Assembly: GCF_900100115.1 (NCBI RefSeq)
Contig: NZ_FNKL01000001.1
Span: forward strand, 496,001-560,000
From: Chryseobacterium soldanellicola
Lineage (GTDB): Bacteria; Bacteroidota; Bacteroidia; Flavobacteriales; Weeksellaceae
Length of the DNA stretch: 64,000 nucleotides
Reading direction: 5' to 3'
Below, piece after piece: positions 29,127 through 35,912 of the stretch (the first letter of the stretch is position 1; every line of letters starts with the position of its first letter). A program made the position numbers and the translations under genes. The notes below the pieces were generated by a model that saw only the letters and a program-made list of their open reading frames with translations, searched no databases and was not told where the DNA came from.

Positions 29127-29607
29127 ATCTTTTCGGGATTAAAATTATCCGCCAGATGCAAACAATTCGGTTAACGTGCGGAAGCTACGAATATATTTCT
29201 GATAATCAATAAATTAAATTCAGTTTCTTTATTGTACATTTGCAATGCATTTATAACAGACCATGTTTTTTGCTAAGTGTGAACACTTTATAATTTTCTG
29301 ACAAAGAATTTAAATAGCAAAGACAAGTATGTTTACTCCTAAAATTATATTTTTTCCATTGTGTAGAAGTAAAAGTTTAATGAGAGTACGGGTTGAAGAA
29401 AGCTCTTACCTTATAATTGCGAAGTGCAATTGCAACGTTGAACAATTCTTATTTTAATAATAAATTGTCACAGTGGAAGCAAAATAAATTAAATGAATAG
29501 AAAATAAATTTTTTCAGGTTTATTCATCCTTTTCATATACCATACATCAAAAATTCAAATTCTGAGAAGAATTTGCTCAGAAAACCCGAGAACAGGTATA
29601 ACTATCA
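29127..29607. other. Long leader region upstream of the DEAD-box gene
   Basis: A TACATTTG element at 29235-29242 matches the -7 consensus on the plus strand and would give a leader of about 350 nt. Within it a 42-codon ORF (29329-29457, starting MFTPKIIFFPLC and ending NCNVEQFLF) is possible but has no family evidence. Long structured leaders are common before cold-response genes, and a cold-shock gene lies downstream. Confidence 0.35.
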
Positions 29608-30339
29608 ATGAGTTTTAAAAGTTTAAATTTAATAAATCCTATTATCCGCGCCGTTACTGAAGCAGGATATTCAAAACCTACGGAAATACAATATGCTGCG
29701 ATTCCACATATTCTGATGGGTAAGGATATTATTGGATTTTCACCGGAAGGCTCAGGTAAAACAGCGGCATTTGCCATGCCGATTCTTCAATTGCTTAAAA
29801 AAAATACACCACAACATAACGAAATACGAACTTTAATTTTAACTCCGACCCGTGAGCTTGTTGTTCAGATCGAAGAAAATATTAAAGTCTACAGCAAATA
29901 TCTTCCATTATCGCAGCTTTCACTTTTTGATGAATCTTCATCGCAGGGAAGTCAGTTTGCGGATCTTAGAAAAAGAGTGGATGTGCTTATCGCAACACCG
30001 GGAAGACTGCTGCAATTAACCAATCAAAGGCATATTGACCTCTCCAAGCTCGAAATTCTTGTATTGGATGATGCAGATAAGCTGCTCGAAATGGGATTTG
30101 CGGAGGACGTGAAAAAAATCATGAAAATGGTTTCTCCGAAAAGGCAGACATTGTTTTTTTCCACAACAATGCCGGTAGATATCAGAAAATTCGCTGAGCC
30201 TCTACTTAATAATCCCGTGGAAATTATTTCTTCAACAGAAACAAATCAGCAATCTGTGTATTTTGCTAAAAAAAAGGAAACCGCAGGTTTTAAAATACCT
30301 GTCACAAAACCAATTAAGACATTTCAATACACAATCTAA
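29608..30339 (+). CDS. Single-domain DEAD-box-like RNA helicase protein (C-terminal domain absent)
   Basis: The 243-residue protein carries only the first RecA-like domain. It shows a Q motif (GYSKPTEIQ), motif I as SPEGSGKT (usually AQTGSGKT), Ia PTREL, Ib TPGR, motif II as DDAD at 154-157 (instead of DEAD) and motif III as STT at 185-187 (instead of SAT). The second RecA domain with motifs IV-VI is missing, and only 84 bp separate its stop from the cold-shock gene. It may be a degenerate or regulatory helicase-derived protein. The pairing with a cold-shock gene suggests RNA handling in the cold. Confidence 0.85.
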   Translation: MSFKSLNLINPIIRAVTEAGYSKPTEIQYAAIPHILMGKDIIGFSPEGSGKTAAFAMPILQLLKKNTPQHNEIRTLILTPTRELVVQIEENIKVYSKYLPLSQLSLFDESSSQGSQFADLRKRVDVLIATPGRLLQLTNQRHIDLSKLEILVLDDADKLLEMGFAEDVKKIMKMVSPKRQTLFFSTTMPVDIRKFAEPLLNNPVEIISSTETNQQSVYFAKKKETAGFKIPVTKPIKTFQYTI

Positions 30340-30423
30340 CAGAAAAAGATATCGGGATTTAATGGTTAAAAACATCAATTCCGATTAATTAAATAGTAAT
30401 AACAATTTTTTAATAATAATACA

Positions 30424-30618
30424 ATGCAACAAGGCACAGTAAAATTTTTCAACGAAGCAAAAGGCTTCGGATTTATTTCTCCAGCAGACGGAGGTAAGGA
30501 CATTTTTGTACATTCTTCAGGATTAGATACAAGAACTATTCGTGAGAACGACAAAGTAACTTTTGAAACTCAACAGGGAGACAGAGGTTTAAATGCTATT
30601 AACGTAAAGTTAGCGTAA
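30424..30618 (+). CDS. CspA-family cold-shock protein
   Basis: The 64-residue single cold-shock domain contains RNP1 (KGFGFI at 13-18) and RNP2 (DIFVH at 26-30), with the typical start GTVKFFNEAKGFGFI. It binds single-stranded RNA and DNA and melts secondary structure at low temperature. It lies 84 bp after the one-domain DEAD-box gene on the same strand, probably one cold-response unit. Confidence 0.96.
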   Translation: MQQGTVKFFNEAKGFGFISPADGGKDIFVHSSGLDTRTIRENDKVTFETQQGDRGLNAINVKLA

Positions 30619-30793
30619 TCCATTTGAACACTGAATTATAAATTGATACGTGAGATTGATCTCAGCTTGAAAAAGCGACAGGTTATCACCTTTATTTACA
30701 GATCTATAAGCAACACACCAAATTTCAATATAAATTTATCTCTTATAGCTCAATTTCCTGACGGAAGATTTTTAAAGGAATCACATTAATTAT

Positions 30794-30847
30794 ATTCAAT
30801 ATCAAAACATAAGGAGACTATATTTAAAATGTAGTCTCCTTACTTTT
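30794..30847. repeat. 54-bp direct repeat, left copy, flanking the RiPP island
   Basis: The sequence from ATTCAATATC to CTTACTTTT is identical to 34863-34916. It contains the hairpin AAGGAGACTA ... TAGTCTCCTT. The left copy overlaps the last codons and stop of the SPASM gene (stop at 30840-30842). The two copies bracket 4,015 bp of unique DNA holding the whole grasp-with-spasm cluster. Confidence 0.92.
30811..30840 (-). terminator. Terminator hairpin within the left repeat
   Basis: A 10-bp perfect stem with an AT-rich loop lies directly at the SPASM gene stop. On the minus strand it is followed by ATGTTTTGA. It could also receive transcripts from the cold-shock side. Confidence 0.75.
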
Positions 30848-31931
30848 TATGTACAAGCTCCTGCATTCCATAATGTCTGAGAGCTTTTTGTTTAAGAGGA
30901 TTTGTACTCCATTCTTCCCATTCACCGGCATAAGGGTTATATCCACACTTTAAAGGCTTGGATGTATCTAGTCCTTCGTTATCATGAGTGCGTTCTGTAT
31001 AAGCTCTGCAATCTGTACAGATATATCGAAATTCACAATCTTTGCAGACTTCTATATTGTCTTTAGTGAGATTCCAGTATTTTTTAAAATCCTTATGTTG
31101 TAAAGCTTCTTCTAAAGTTGTGTCTTTTATATTTCCAAAACTTTGGGGCATTGACGGGCAGTTTTTAATGTTTCCGTTAGCATCAATTGAAATCTTTTTA
31201 TGAAGGCAGGAGTTGTGGTGTTGTGATTCTAAATAAAAATTACGACTAAGATTAACATTTTTTAAATCAATTAACCCACAACTTAAAGGAATTTTAATTT
31301 CGTTTTTAATAAGGGTTAAATAAGTATGATCTAATGTTTGAAAATCCTCCTCATTGGATGAATGCAAGATGAAGTGGAGAAATTTATCTGAAACCCCGTA
31401 ATGATTCTCTTTAATAAATGAAAACAGTTGATAACCATATTTTACAATAATTGAAATTTCATTTATATTAGAATCATTAAACTTCTGTATTTTAGTAATT
31501 ATTTCTGTTATTTCGTTTACTTCCAATCCTTCTGAAAATCTAATTTGTAAGTATTTAATTTTTAAACCACAAATTTGATGTACTAACTTATCATCAAAAA
31601 TATCAGAATTATTAACATCTAAAATTAAATAATCAACATTGGAAGGAGTTTCTTTGAAAACAGATATACTTTGAAAACTTAATAATTCTTTTTTAGAACA
31701 TACAAGAATTCCTAAGTTATTATCTAAAATGAAGTTAAGATATTCTTCTAAGGTTTCTAAGCTGTCATCATCTAACTGTTTTTTTAATACAGAATAATTT
31801 TGCTGGTCATTTGATAGTAAATCAAAAAAAGCATTCGGAATTAATTGTAGAAAACCTGTATTGGTGTCAAAAATAATAGACCTTTTTGCACCTTTAGTAA
31901 TTTTGGTTGAATCAAATAATTTTAAAAACAT
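30840..31931 (-). CDS. gwsS: Grasp-with-spasm system SPASM-domain peptide maturase
   Basis: The 363-residue protein has a C-terminal SPASM cysteine array: Cys242-X10-Gly253-X4-Cys258, then Cys296-X2-Cys299-X5-Cys305-X2-Cys308, then Cys329. The upstream half has no CxxxCxxC radical-SAM motif (its other cysteines are 78, 121 and 218). This fits the grasp-with-spasm SPASM family, which accompanies an ATP-grasp maturase in Bacteroidetes RiPP loci. Its role may be peptide binding or an Fe-S dependent step, and the chemistry is not established here. It starts 2 nt after the stop of the 54-aa ORF and ends inside the direct repeat. Confidence 0.85.
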   Translation of the reverse strand: MFLKLFDSTKITKGAKRSIIFDTNTGFLQLIPNAFFDLLSNDQQNYSVLKKQLDDDSLETLEEYLNFILDNNLGILVCSKKELLSFQSISVFKETPSNVDYLILDVNNSDIFDDKLVHQICGLKIKYLQIRFSEGLEVNEITEIITKIQKFNDSNINEISIIVKYGYQLFSFIKENHYGVSDKFLHFILHSSNEEDFQTLDHTYLTLIKNEIKIPLSCGLIDLKNVNLSRNFYLESQHHNSCLHKKISIDANGNIKNCPSMPQSFGNIKDTTLEEALQHKDFKKYWNLTKDNIEVCKDCEFRYICTDCRAYTERTHDNEGLDTSKPLKCGYNPYAGEWEEWSTNPLKQKALRHYGMQELVHKK

Positions 31932-31933
31932 GT

Positions 31934-32098
31934 CTAATATAAGAGGGAATAATGTTTTGATGAACGGAAAACTTTCGTTTTATTGCTTTTCTTTTCTGTA
32001 TTTTTAGAATATTTAACCTCAGAAATATTATTACTTTTTTTCCATTCTTGTATTGAAAACTCAATTCCTTTTAAGTGTAAATTATCTTTGTCTTTCAT
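31934..32098 (-). CDS. Small 54-aa ORF between the two maturase genes
   Basis: The ATG (32096-32098) overlaps the restored gwsG stop as ATGA, and the TAG (31934-31936) lies 2 nt before the gwsS ATG, so both junctions look translationally coupled. The product (MKDKDNLHLKGIEFSIQEW, then a Lys/Ser/Asn-rich tail ending KHYSLLY) is basic, has no signal peptide or cysteine, and matches nothing I recognise. It could be an accessory peptide-binding protein or a second substrate. The tight packing is the main evidence that it is real. Confidence 0.55.
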   Translation of the reverse strand: MKDKDNLHLKGIEFSIQEWKKSNNISEVKYSKNTEKKSNKTKVFRSSKHYSLLY

Positions 32099-33020
32099 AA
32101 TAAATCTGCAATATATTTTTCTATCTGATAGTTTCCATAATAACTGACCTGATGAAACTGTCCTAGTGGATTTACTTCTAAAAAATAATAATTATCGTCT
32201 GATTTTATTAATCTATCGTACCGCATTTTAGATCCAGTATTTTTGACATCTTATAGATCTTTCTCTGTATCTCAATTGGAAGCTCACAAGGAAGATATTT
32301 TTTGTCACTGTCCTTTATATTCCTAATGTCAATATTCTCTGAAAAATCAAAAGTAGCAATTGCCCAAATCTTTTTTTTAAAGAAAAACACCCTTATTTCG
32401 TATGTCCTATTAATTTTTTCTTGAATAAGAGATGGTATAATATTTTCTTTTTTATCCTGAATTTCATCAAGATTTATTTCGTGAGTATAGTTTAAGTACA
32501 ATTCATTTTCAATAAAGATAGGCTTCATTTCGGAAACGGCTTTTGTTATATATTCTTTAGAAGTATCAATCTTTTTAAAATCTTTTACCTGTGATAAAAT
32601 ATAAGTATCTGCTATTTTTAAGCCTAAAGATTTTGCTAAAAATAGAACTTCTAATTTGTTTACTTCTTTTGTAAAGAGATTTCCAAATATATTTGCTCCG
32701 TTTATCTTTAAATAATAACAAATAAACTCTGTTATAGATTTAAACTCTGAATTATAAAATTCAATTAAATTTTTATCAATTTCTTCTTTGACTACATTGT
32801 AATAAATCCCACCATTTCTATAAAAAACTGATTTGAAATCCTTCAAATCATATTCTGTATCATTTATGAAAATTTTAAAAATATTATTAGTAAGGTCAAA
32901 AAATACTTTTGTGATATGTTGATTTTCATTTAACCGGACAAATTCTTTATTTTGATAAGACAACCAAGAGCATATTTCATCGATCATAGTATCATTATCA
33001 ACACTAATGAGTAATATCAT
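32095..33020 (-). pseudogene. gwsG: Grasp-with-spasm ATP-grasp peptide maturase, frameshifted near the C-terminus
   Basis: The open frame 32208-33020 encodes 270 residues of a graspetide-type ATP-grasp ligase (MILLISVDND start, YEIRVFFFKKKIWAIATFDF in the ATP-grasp core) and stops right after LDLKCGTID. A -1 shift at 32211 restores 38 more residues (LIKSDDNYYFLEVNPLGQF then YIADLL), including the metal-binding ExNPxGQ motif the fold requires. The restored length is 308 residues. A lost T in a GATTTAA run explains it. No slippery heptamer is present, so sequencing error or a true null mutation is more likely than programmed frameshifting. Intact enzymes form side-chain ester or amide crosslinks in the precursor. 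Confidence 0.82.
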
Positions 33021-34047
33021 TTAATTTAATTAAATACTTTTTCATATTTTCAGCATCACTATCATTCTTCAACTGAAATCCCTCTATTGAAATACTTGTG
33101 AAAACGTAATCTTTATTATTTAAAAAGAAAATATTTTTACGAACTTCTTCTTCAGTTGTTGACAACCCTATCAATTTTCTTTTTCGATTGATCTCATTTA
33201 TTTTAATACTTACTTTTGCCGCTCTTTTTTCAGGCAAAATTGCTTCAGATATATAGCAACAATCAATTTTGCCATTGTTTATAGAGAATTGATAAATTTT
33301 AAAAAAAGAATAATTGTTTGTCGCGTTATTTAAATCAAATAATTGTCCCGCAATATCAGGTCTTATCTTTCCTTTATTTAAAGCCTTTACTATTTCATCA
33401 GAAAAATTAACCTTCTGACTACTGTAAAGATTACTTGCTAATTGATGCCAAATAATAAAATAAAAATTTTGATAGAACATATTATCCGACGAAGCCAGTC
33501 CAATATTATACTCATTCGGAAATCCTTTTTTTTGTATTAGTTTAAGCAAACTAGTAGACGCAATACTGTCATTTTTAGTAAGTTCTTTTTTATAAGCCTG
33601 ATAATTTCCGTTAGACAACTTTCTGTAATATTGATCAATTTTATATAATGAATCTAAATTCTTTTTATACTTCAAGTCTATAGTATTCTTACAGGGTACT
33701 GTTTTAAAGTTTTTAGAATCTTTAAAATTTTCAGCTAAAAAATTATCACTAAAGTTTTGTCCTAAACATTTTAGAATTTGATAACTTTTATATGCAGTTT
33801 CCAAATCTTTTGTTTTTAAACCTACGTTCATGCTGTTTTGTAAATCTTTTGCATGAGGATATTTAAATTCTTTAAACGCTTCTTTATATAGATTATTAGC
33901 ACCCGTTAGATCATTAATGATAATCTTATTTTCTGCCTCATTCGTTAAAGCATAATATTTAAGAAGGTGTTTGTCTTTTAATTCAAATCCCTGAGCTTTC
34001 GCTACAAGGTTAACTATAAAAAATAGAAATATTAGTATTTTTTTCAT
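33004..34047 (-). CDS. Exported protein of the grasp-with-spasm island, function unknown
   Basis: The 347-residue protein has a signal peptide (MKKILIFLFFIVNLVAKAQG). It is alpha-helical in appearance, with TPR-like helices near the start (AENKIIINDLTGANNLYKEAFKEF). It contains CLGQ, VPC and DCC cysteines. The C-terminal part is more beta-like. I do not recognise a named domain. It overlaps the gwsG start by 17 nt and follows the precursor gene by 55 bp, so it belongs to the operon. A role in precursor export, processing or immunity is possible but unproven. Confidence 0.75.
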   Translation of the reverse strand: MKKILIFLFFIVNLVAKAQGFELKDKHLLKYYALTNEAENKIIINDLTGANNLYKEAFKEFKYPHAKDLQNSMNVGLKTKDLETAYKSYQILKCLGQNFSDNFLAENFKDSKNFKTVPCKNTIDLKYKKNLDSLYKIDQYYRKLSNGNYQAYKKELTKNDSIASTSLLKLIQKKGFPNEYNIGLASSDNMFYQNFYFIIWHQLASNLYSSQKVNFSDEIVKALNKGKIRPDIAGQLFDLNNATNNYSFFKIYQFSINNGKIDCCYISEAILPEKRAAKVSIKINEINRKRKLIGLSTTEEEVRKNIFFLNNKDYVFTSISIEGFQLKNDSDAENMKKYLIKLNDITH

Positions 34048-34102
34048 TAATAATTGATATATTATAAATGAGAAGTACTGGTACTTCTCATTTATTTAAA
34101 AT

Positions 34103-34354
34103 TTAGTTACAAGGTTTATTTATTGGATATGTTCCATTATAACCCATTGCTCCATTATGAAAATCTAAATCACTGGTATAACCTGTACATACACATGCAC
34201 CTCCGGGACCTGAGGGCAGTTCAACTTCTCCACCACCAGTAACTGATGGATCTAATCCTAAACTTGGTTTAGCCGGACCTCCTTGCCCTCCAAAAACATT
34301 TACTAATTTTTCATTTTCAAGCTGAAAGCTTACTAATTTTTCTAATTTTTTCAT
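34103..34354 (-). CDS. GG-leader RiPP precursor peptide of the grasp-with-spasm system
   Basis: The start at 34352-34354 gives 83 residues beginning MKKLEKLVSFQLENEKL and VNVFGG, a Bacteroidetes leader with a Gly-Gly cleavage site at 22-23. The core is rich in Gly and Pro and offers Ser/Thr acceptors and Asp/Glu donors for ATP-grasp ester formation (LDPSVTGGGEVELPSG). It has three cysteines at 54, 56 and 82. An upstream ATG at 34450 would add 32 unrelated residues across the promoter and is rejected. It is first in the operon, as expected for a substrate needed in excess. Confidence 0.83.
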   Translation of the reverse strand: MKKLEKLVSFQLENEKLVNVFGGQGGPAKPSLGLDPSVTGGGEVELPSGPGGACVCTGYTSDLDFHNGAMGYNGTYPINKPCN

Positions 34355-34384
34355 TTGTCCTGTTTTTTTATTTATTTGACGATT

Positions 34385-34392
34385 CAAAAATA
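34385..34392 (-). promoter_or_regulatory. Candidate -7 element for the precursor operon
   Basis: The minus strand reads TATTTTTG, matching TAnnTTTG, 31-38 bp before the precursor ATG. The palindrome at 34393-34406 lies immediately upstream. Confidence 0.5.
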
Positions 34393-34406
34393 TCAAACAC
34401 GTTTGA
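34393..34406. promoter_or_regulatory. Palindrome abutting the precursor promoter (candidate operator)
   Basis: TCAAAC-AC-GTTTGA has perfect 6-bp arms and occupies the -7/-33 spacer of the precursor promoter. The divergent HTH protein encoded 82 bp away is the obvious candidate ligand. Confidence 0.45.
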
Positions 34407-34420
34407 AATAATTTCAAGGT

Positions 34421-34442
34421 TTTTATGTGAATTTTATGTGAA
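34421..34442. promoter_or_regulatory. Two tandem 11-bp repeats upstream of the HTH gene
   Basis: TTTTATGTGAA occurs twice head to tail (34421-34431 and 34432-34442), one helical turn apart. The pair ends 16 bp before the HTH gene -7 element. This spacing suits cooperative binding of a regulator on one DNA face. Confidence 0.45.
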
Positions 34443-34458
34443 TTCGGCACATAAATAA

Positions 34459-34466
34459 TATATTTG
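34459..34466 (+). promoter_or_regulatory. Candidate -7 element for the HTH regulator gene
   Basis: TATATTTG matches TAnnTTTG and lies 22-29 bp before the HTH ATG. No clear -33 TTTG is seen; the tandem 11-bp repeats occupy that area. Confidence 0.5.
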
Positions 34467-34487
34467 CACTAACACAAAAAAGATACA

Positions 34488-34862
34488 ATGGTAAAAGAAA
34501 AACTGATTAAAGCGAGAAAAGCAAAGAAGCACACTCAGGAAAACATGGCAAAAATATTACATATGACTCAATCACAATACCAAAGAAGAGAAAAAGGAGA
34601 AATCAAAATCTCAGATGAAGAATGGGAACATATGGCAAAAGCATTAGATACTAATGTAGAAGATATTAAAGAAGATGATTCTTCAATACATCAGGTTAAT
34701 AATTATGACAATCAATCTGGAAATTATTCAGCAAGTAATAATTATTTCTACAATATCCCTGATTTTGTCCTTGAAAATCAACAAGATTACATTAATCTCT
34801 TGAAAAAGGAAATCCAGGAGTTAAAAGAAGAAATTATAGCCTTAAAAGCTCAGAAAAAATAA
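34488..34862 (+). CDS. XRE-type HTH regulator with C-terminal coiled coil
   Basis: The 124-residue protein has an N-terminal helix-turn-helix (LIKARKAKKHTQENMAKILH then MTQSQYQRREKGEIKISDEE). A polar Asn/Ser-rich linker follows, and a C-terminal heptad region (YINLLKKEIQELKEEIIALK) is likely a dimerising coiled coil. It is divergent from the RiPP operon, and its stop codon abuts the right 54-bp repeat, so it lies inside the island. It likely controls the operon and itself through the sites at 34393-34442. Confidence 0.82.
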   Translation: MVKEKLIKARKAKKHTQENMAKILHMTQSQYQRREKGEIKISDEEWEHMAKALDTNVEDIKEDDSSIHQVNNYDNQSGNYSASNNYFYNIPDFVLENQQDYINLLKKEIQELKEEIIALKAQKK

Positions 34863-34916
34863 ATTCAATATCAAAACATAAGGAGACTATATTTAAAATG
34901 TAGTCTCCTTACTTTT
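34863..34916. repeat. 54-bp direct repeat, right copy, flanking the RiPP island
   Basis: This copy is identical to 30794-30847. It begins at the base after the HTH stop codon and ends 3 bp before the stop of the response-regulator gene. Its hairpin (34880-34909) can terminate both convergent genes. Excising one repeat plus the intervening DNA would leave the cold-shock gene facing the response regulator across a single terminator. Confidence 0.92.
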
Positions 34917-34919
34917 ATA

Positions 34920-35291
34920 CTAAATCTGCTCTTCAAGATATTTGGCAACTTTTCCTTCCAGATCATCCAGATTGAATGGTTTTGCGACATAATCATCTGC
35001 CTGGGCCTGCTCAGCCAAAGCCACAATATCGTTATTTGCCGTCACATAGATTACCGGAATAGTACTAAACTCTTCATGGCTTTTCAGAAGGTTTGTCGCC
35101 GCAACACCGCCTATATTCGGTATCCAGTTATCCATTAAAATAACATCCGGCTTAAATTGAGTGACCTTTTCTATTATATCATGCGATGTTTCTGAAATTT
35201 CGACCTGATAACCATTTTCCTCAAAAATGATGGTAATAACTTCCAAAATAGTTTTATCATCATCAAAAATCAAAATTTTCTTTTTACTCAT
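34920..35291 (-). CDS. Single-domain response regulator
   Basis: The 123-residue receiver domain has acidic residues in KILIFDDDKTILEV, the phosphoacceptor Asp54 in DVILMDNWIP, a Thr in IYVTAN and the conserved Lys in YVAKPFN. There is no output domain, so it acts as a phosphate shuttle or protein-interaction switch. It is the last gene of the cheB-cheR-hybrid-kinase group on the minus strand and faces the RiPP island. Confidence 0.93.
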   Translation of the reverse strand: MSKKKILIFDDDKTILEVITIIFEENGYQVEISETSHDIIEKVTQFKPDVILMDNWIPNIGGVAATNLLKSHEEFSTIPVIYVTANNDIVALAEQAQADDYVAKPFNLDDLEGKVAKYLEEQI

Positions 35292-35329
35292 ATAAGTTAT
35301 ATTTAAATCTTACGTTCCTTTTTTTATAA

Positions 35330-35902
35330 TTAAAGACCATTAATAAAATCAGCTAAATTGCCTGGTGTAATGATCTGATCACACGTAATTTCATTTATGG
35401 CATGTTGCGGCATATAATTTACCTCAGCCGTTGCCGGATCCTGAATCCAGACTTTGCCTTTATTTTTTTTGATGTAGGCCAGGCCTTCCACTCCATCAGC
35501 ATTTGCACCCGATAGCAGAACGCCGACAAGGTTTTCACCAAAAGTTTCCGCTGCGGATTTAAAAGTTACGTCAATCGACGGTCTTGAATAATTCACTTTC
35601 TCTGAACTGTCCAGAGACATTAATTTTTTACTTTCAAACAACAAATGATAATCTGCAGGAACGATATACAGCTTATTGTTTTGAATCTCCGTTTTATCCT
35701 CAATCTCAATAACTTCCATACATGAAAACTGCTGCAGCAAAACAGGAAGAATATTGGTGGAATGCGCCTTGCGGTGGAGAACCAGCAGAAGAGGAAACGG
35801 TATTTCAAGATTCAATTTTTTAATCATCTGCAAAATAACCTGCAGACTGCCCGCAGACCCTCCTATCACGATTAATTCTGTATTTGAGCTTTCAGTTTTC
35901 AT
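35330..35902 (-). CDS. Stand-alone CheB-type protein-glutamate methylesterase domain
   Basis: The 190-residue protein corresponds only to the CheB catalytic domain. It has GGSAGSLQVIL (catalytic Ser), LLVLHRKAHSTNILP (His) and LLSGANADGVEGL (Asp). The usual N-terminal receiver is missing. CheB removes methyl groups from or deamidates receptor glutamates. In non-flagellated Bacteroidetes with no receptors nearby, CheB/CheR pairs associate with large sensor kinases. It follows cheR by 10 bp. Confidence 0.9.
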   Translation of the reverse strand: MKTESSNTELIVIGGSAGSLQVILQMIKKLNLEIPFPLLLVLHRKAHSTNILPVLLQQFSCMEVIEIEDKTEIQNNKLYIVPADYHLLFESKKLMSLDSSEKVNYSRPSIDVTFKSAAETFGENLVGVLLSGANADGVEGLAYIKKNKGKVWIQDPATAEVNYMPQHAINEITCDQIITPGNLADFINGL

Positions 35903-35912
35903 GGTTATGCGA

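Noticed and set aside
30340..30423. Missing helicase C-terminal domain encoded in another frame after the DEAD-box gene
   Set aside because: Only 84 bp separate the stop from cspA, with no motif IV-VI sequence in any frame.
32205..32220. Programmed -1 frameshift in gwsG
   Set aside because: No X-XXY-YYZ slippery heptamer is present at the shift point (ACG ATA GAT TAA). A 1-nt deletion or base-call error is simpler.
34355..34450. Extended N-terminus of the RiPP precursor
   Set aside because: The extra 32 codons cross the -7 element and palindrome and do not resemble a leader peptide; the ATG at 34354 gives the standard leader.
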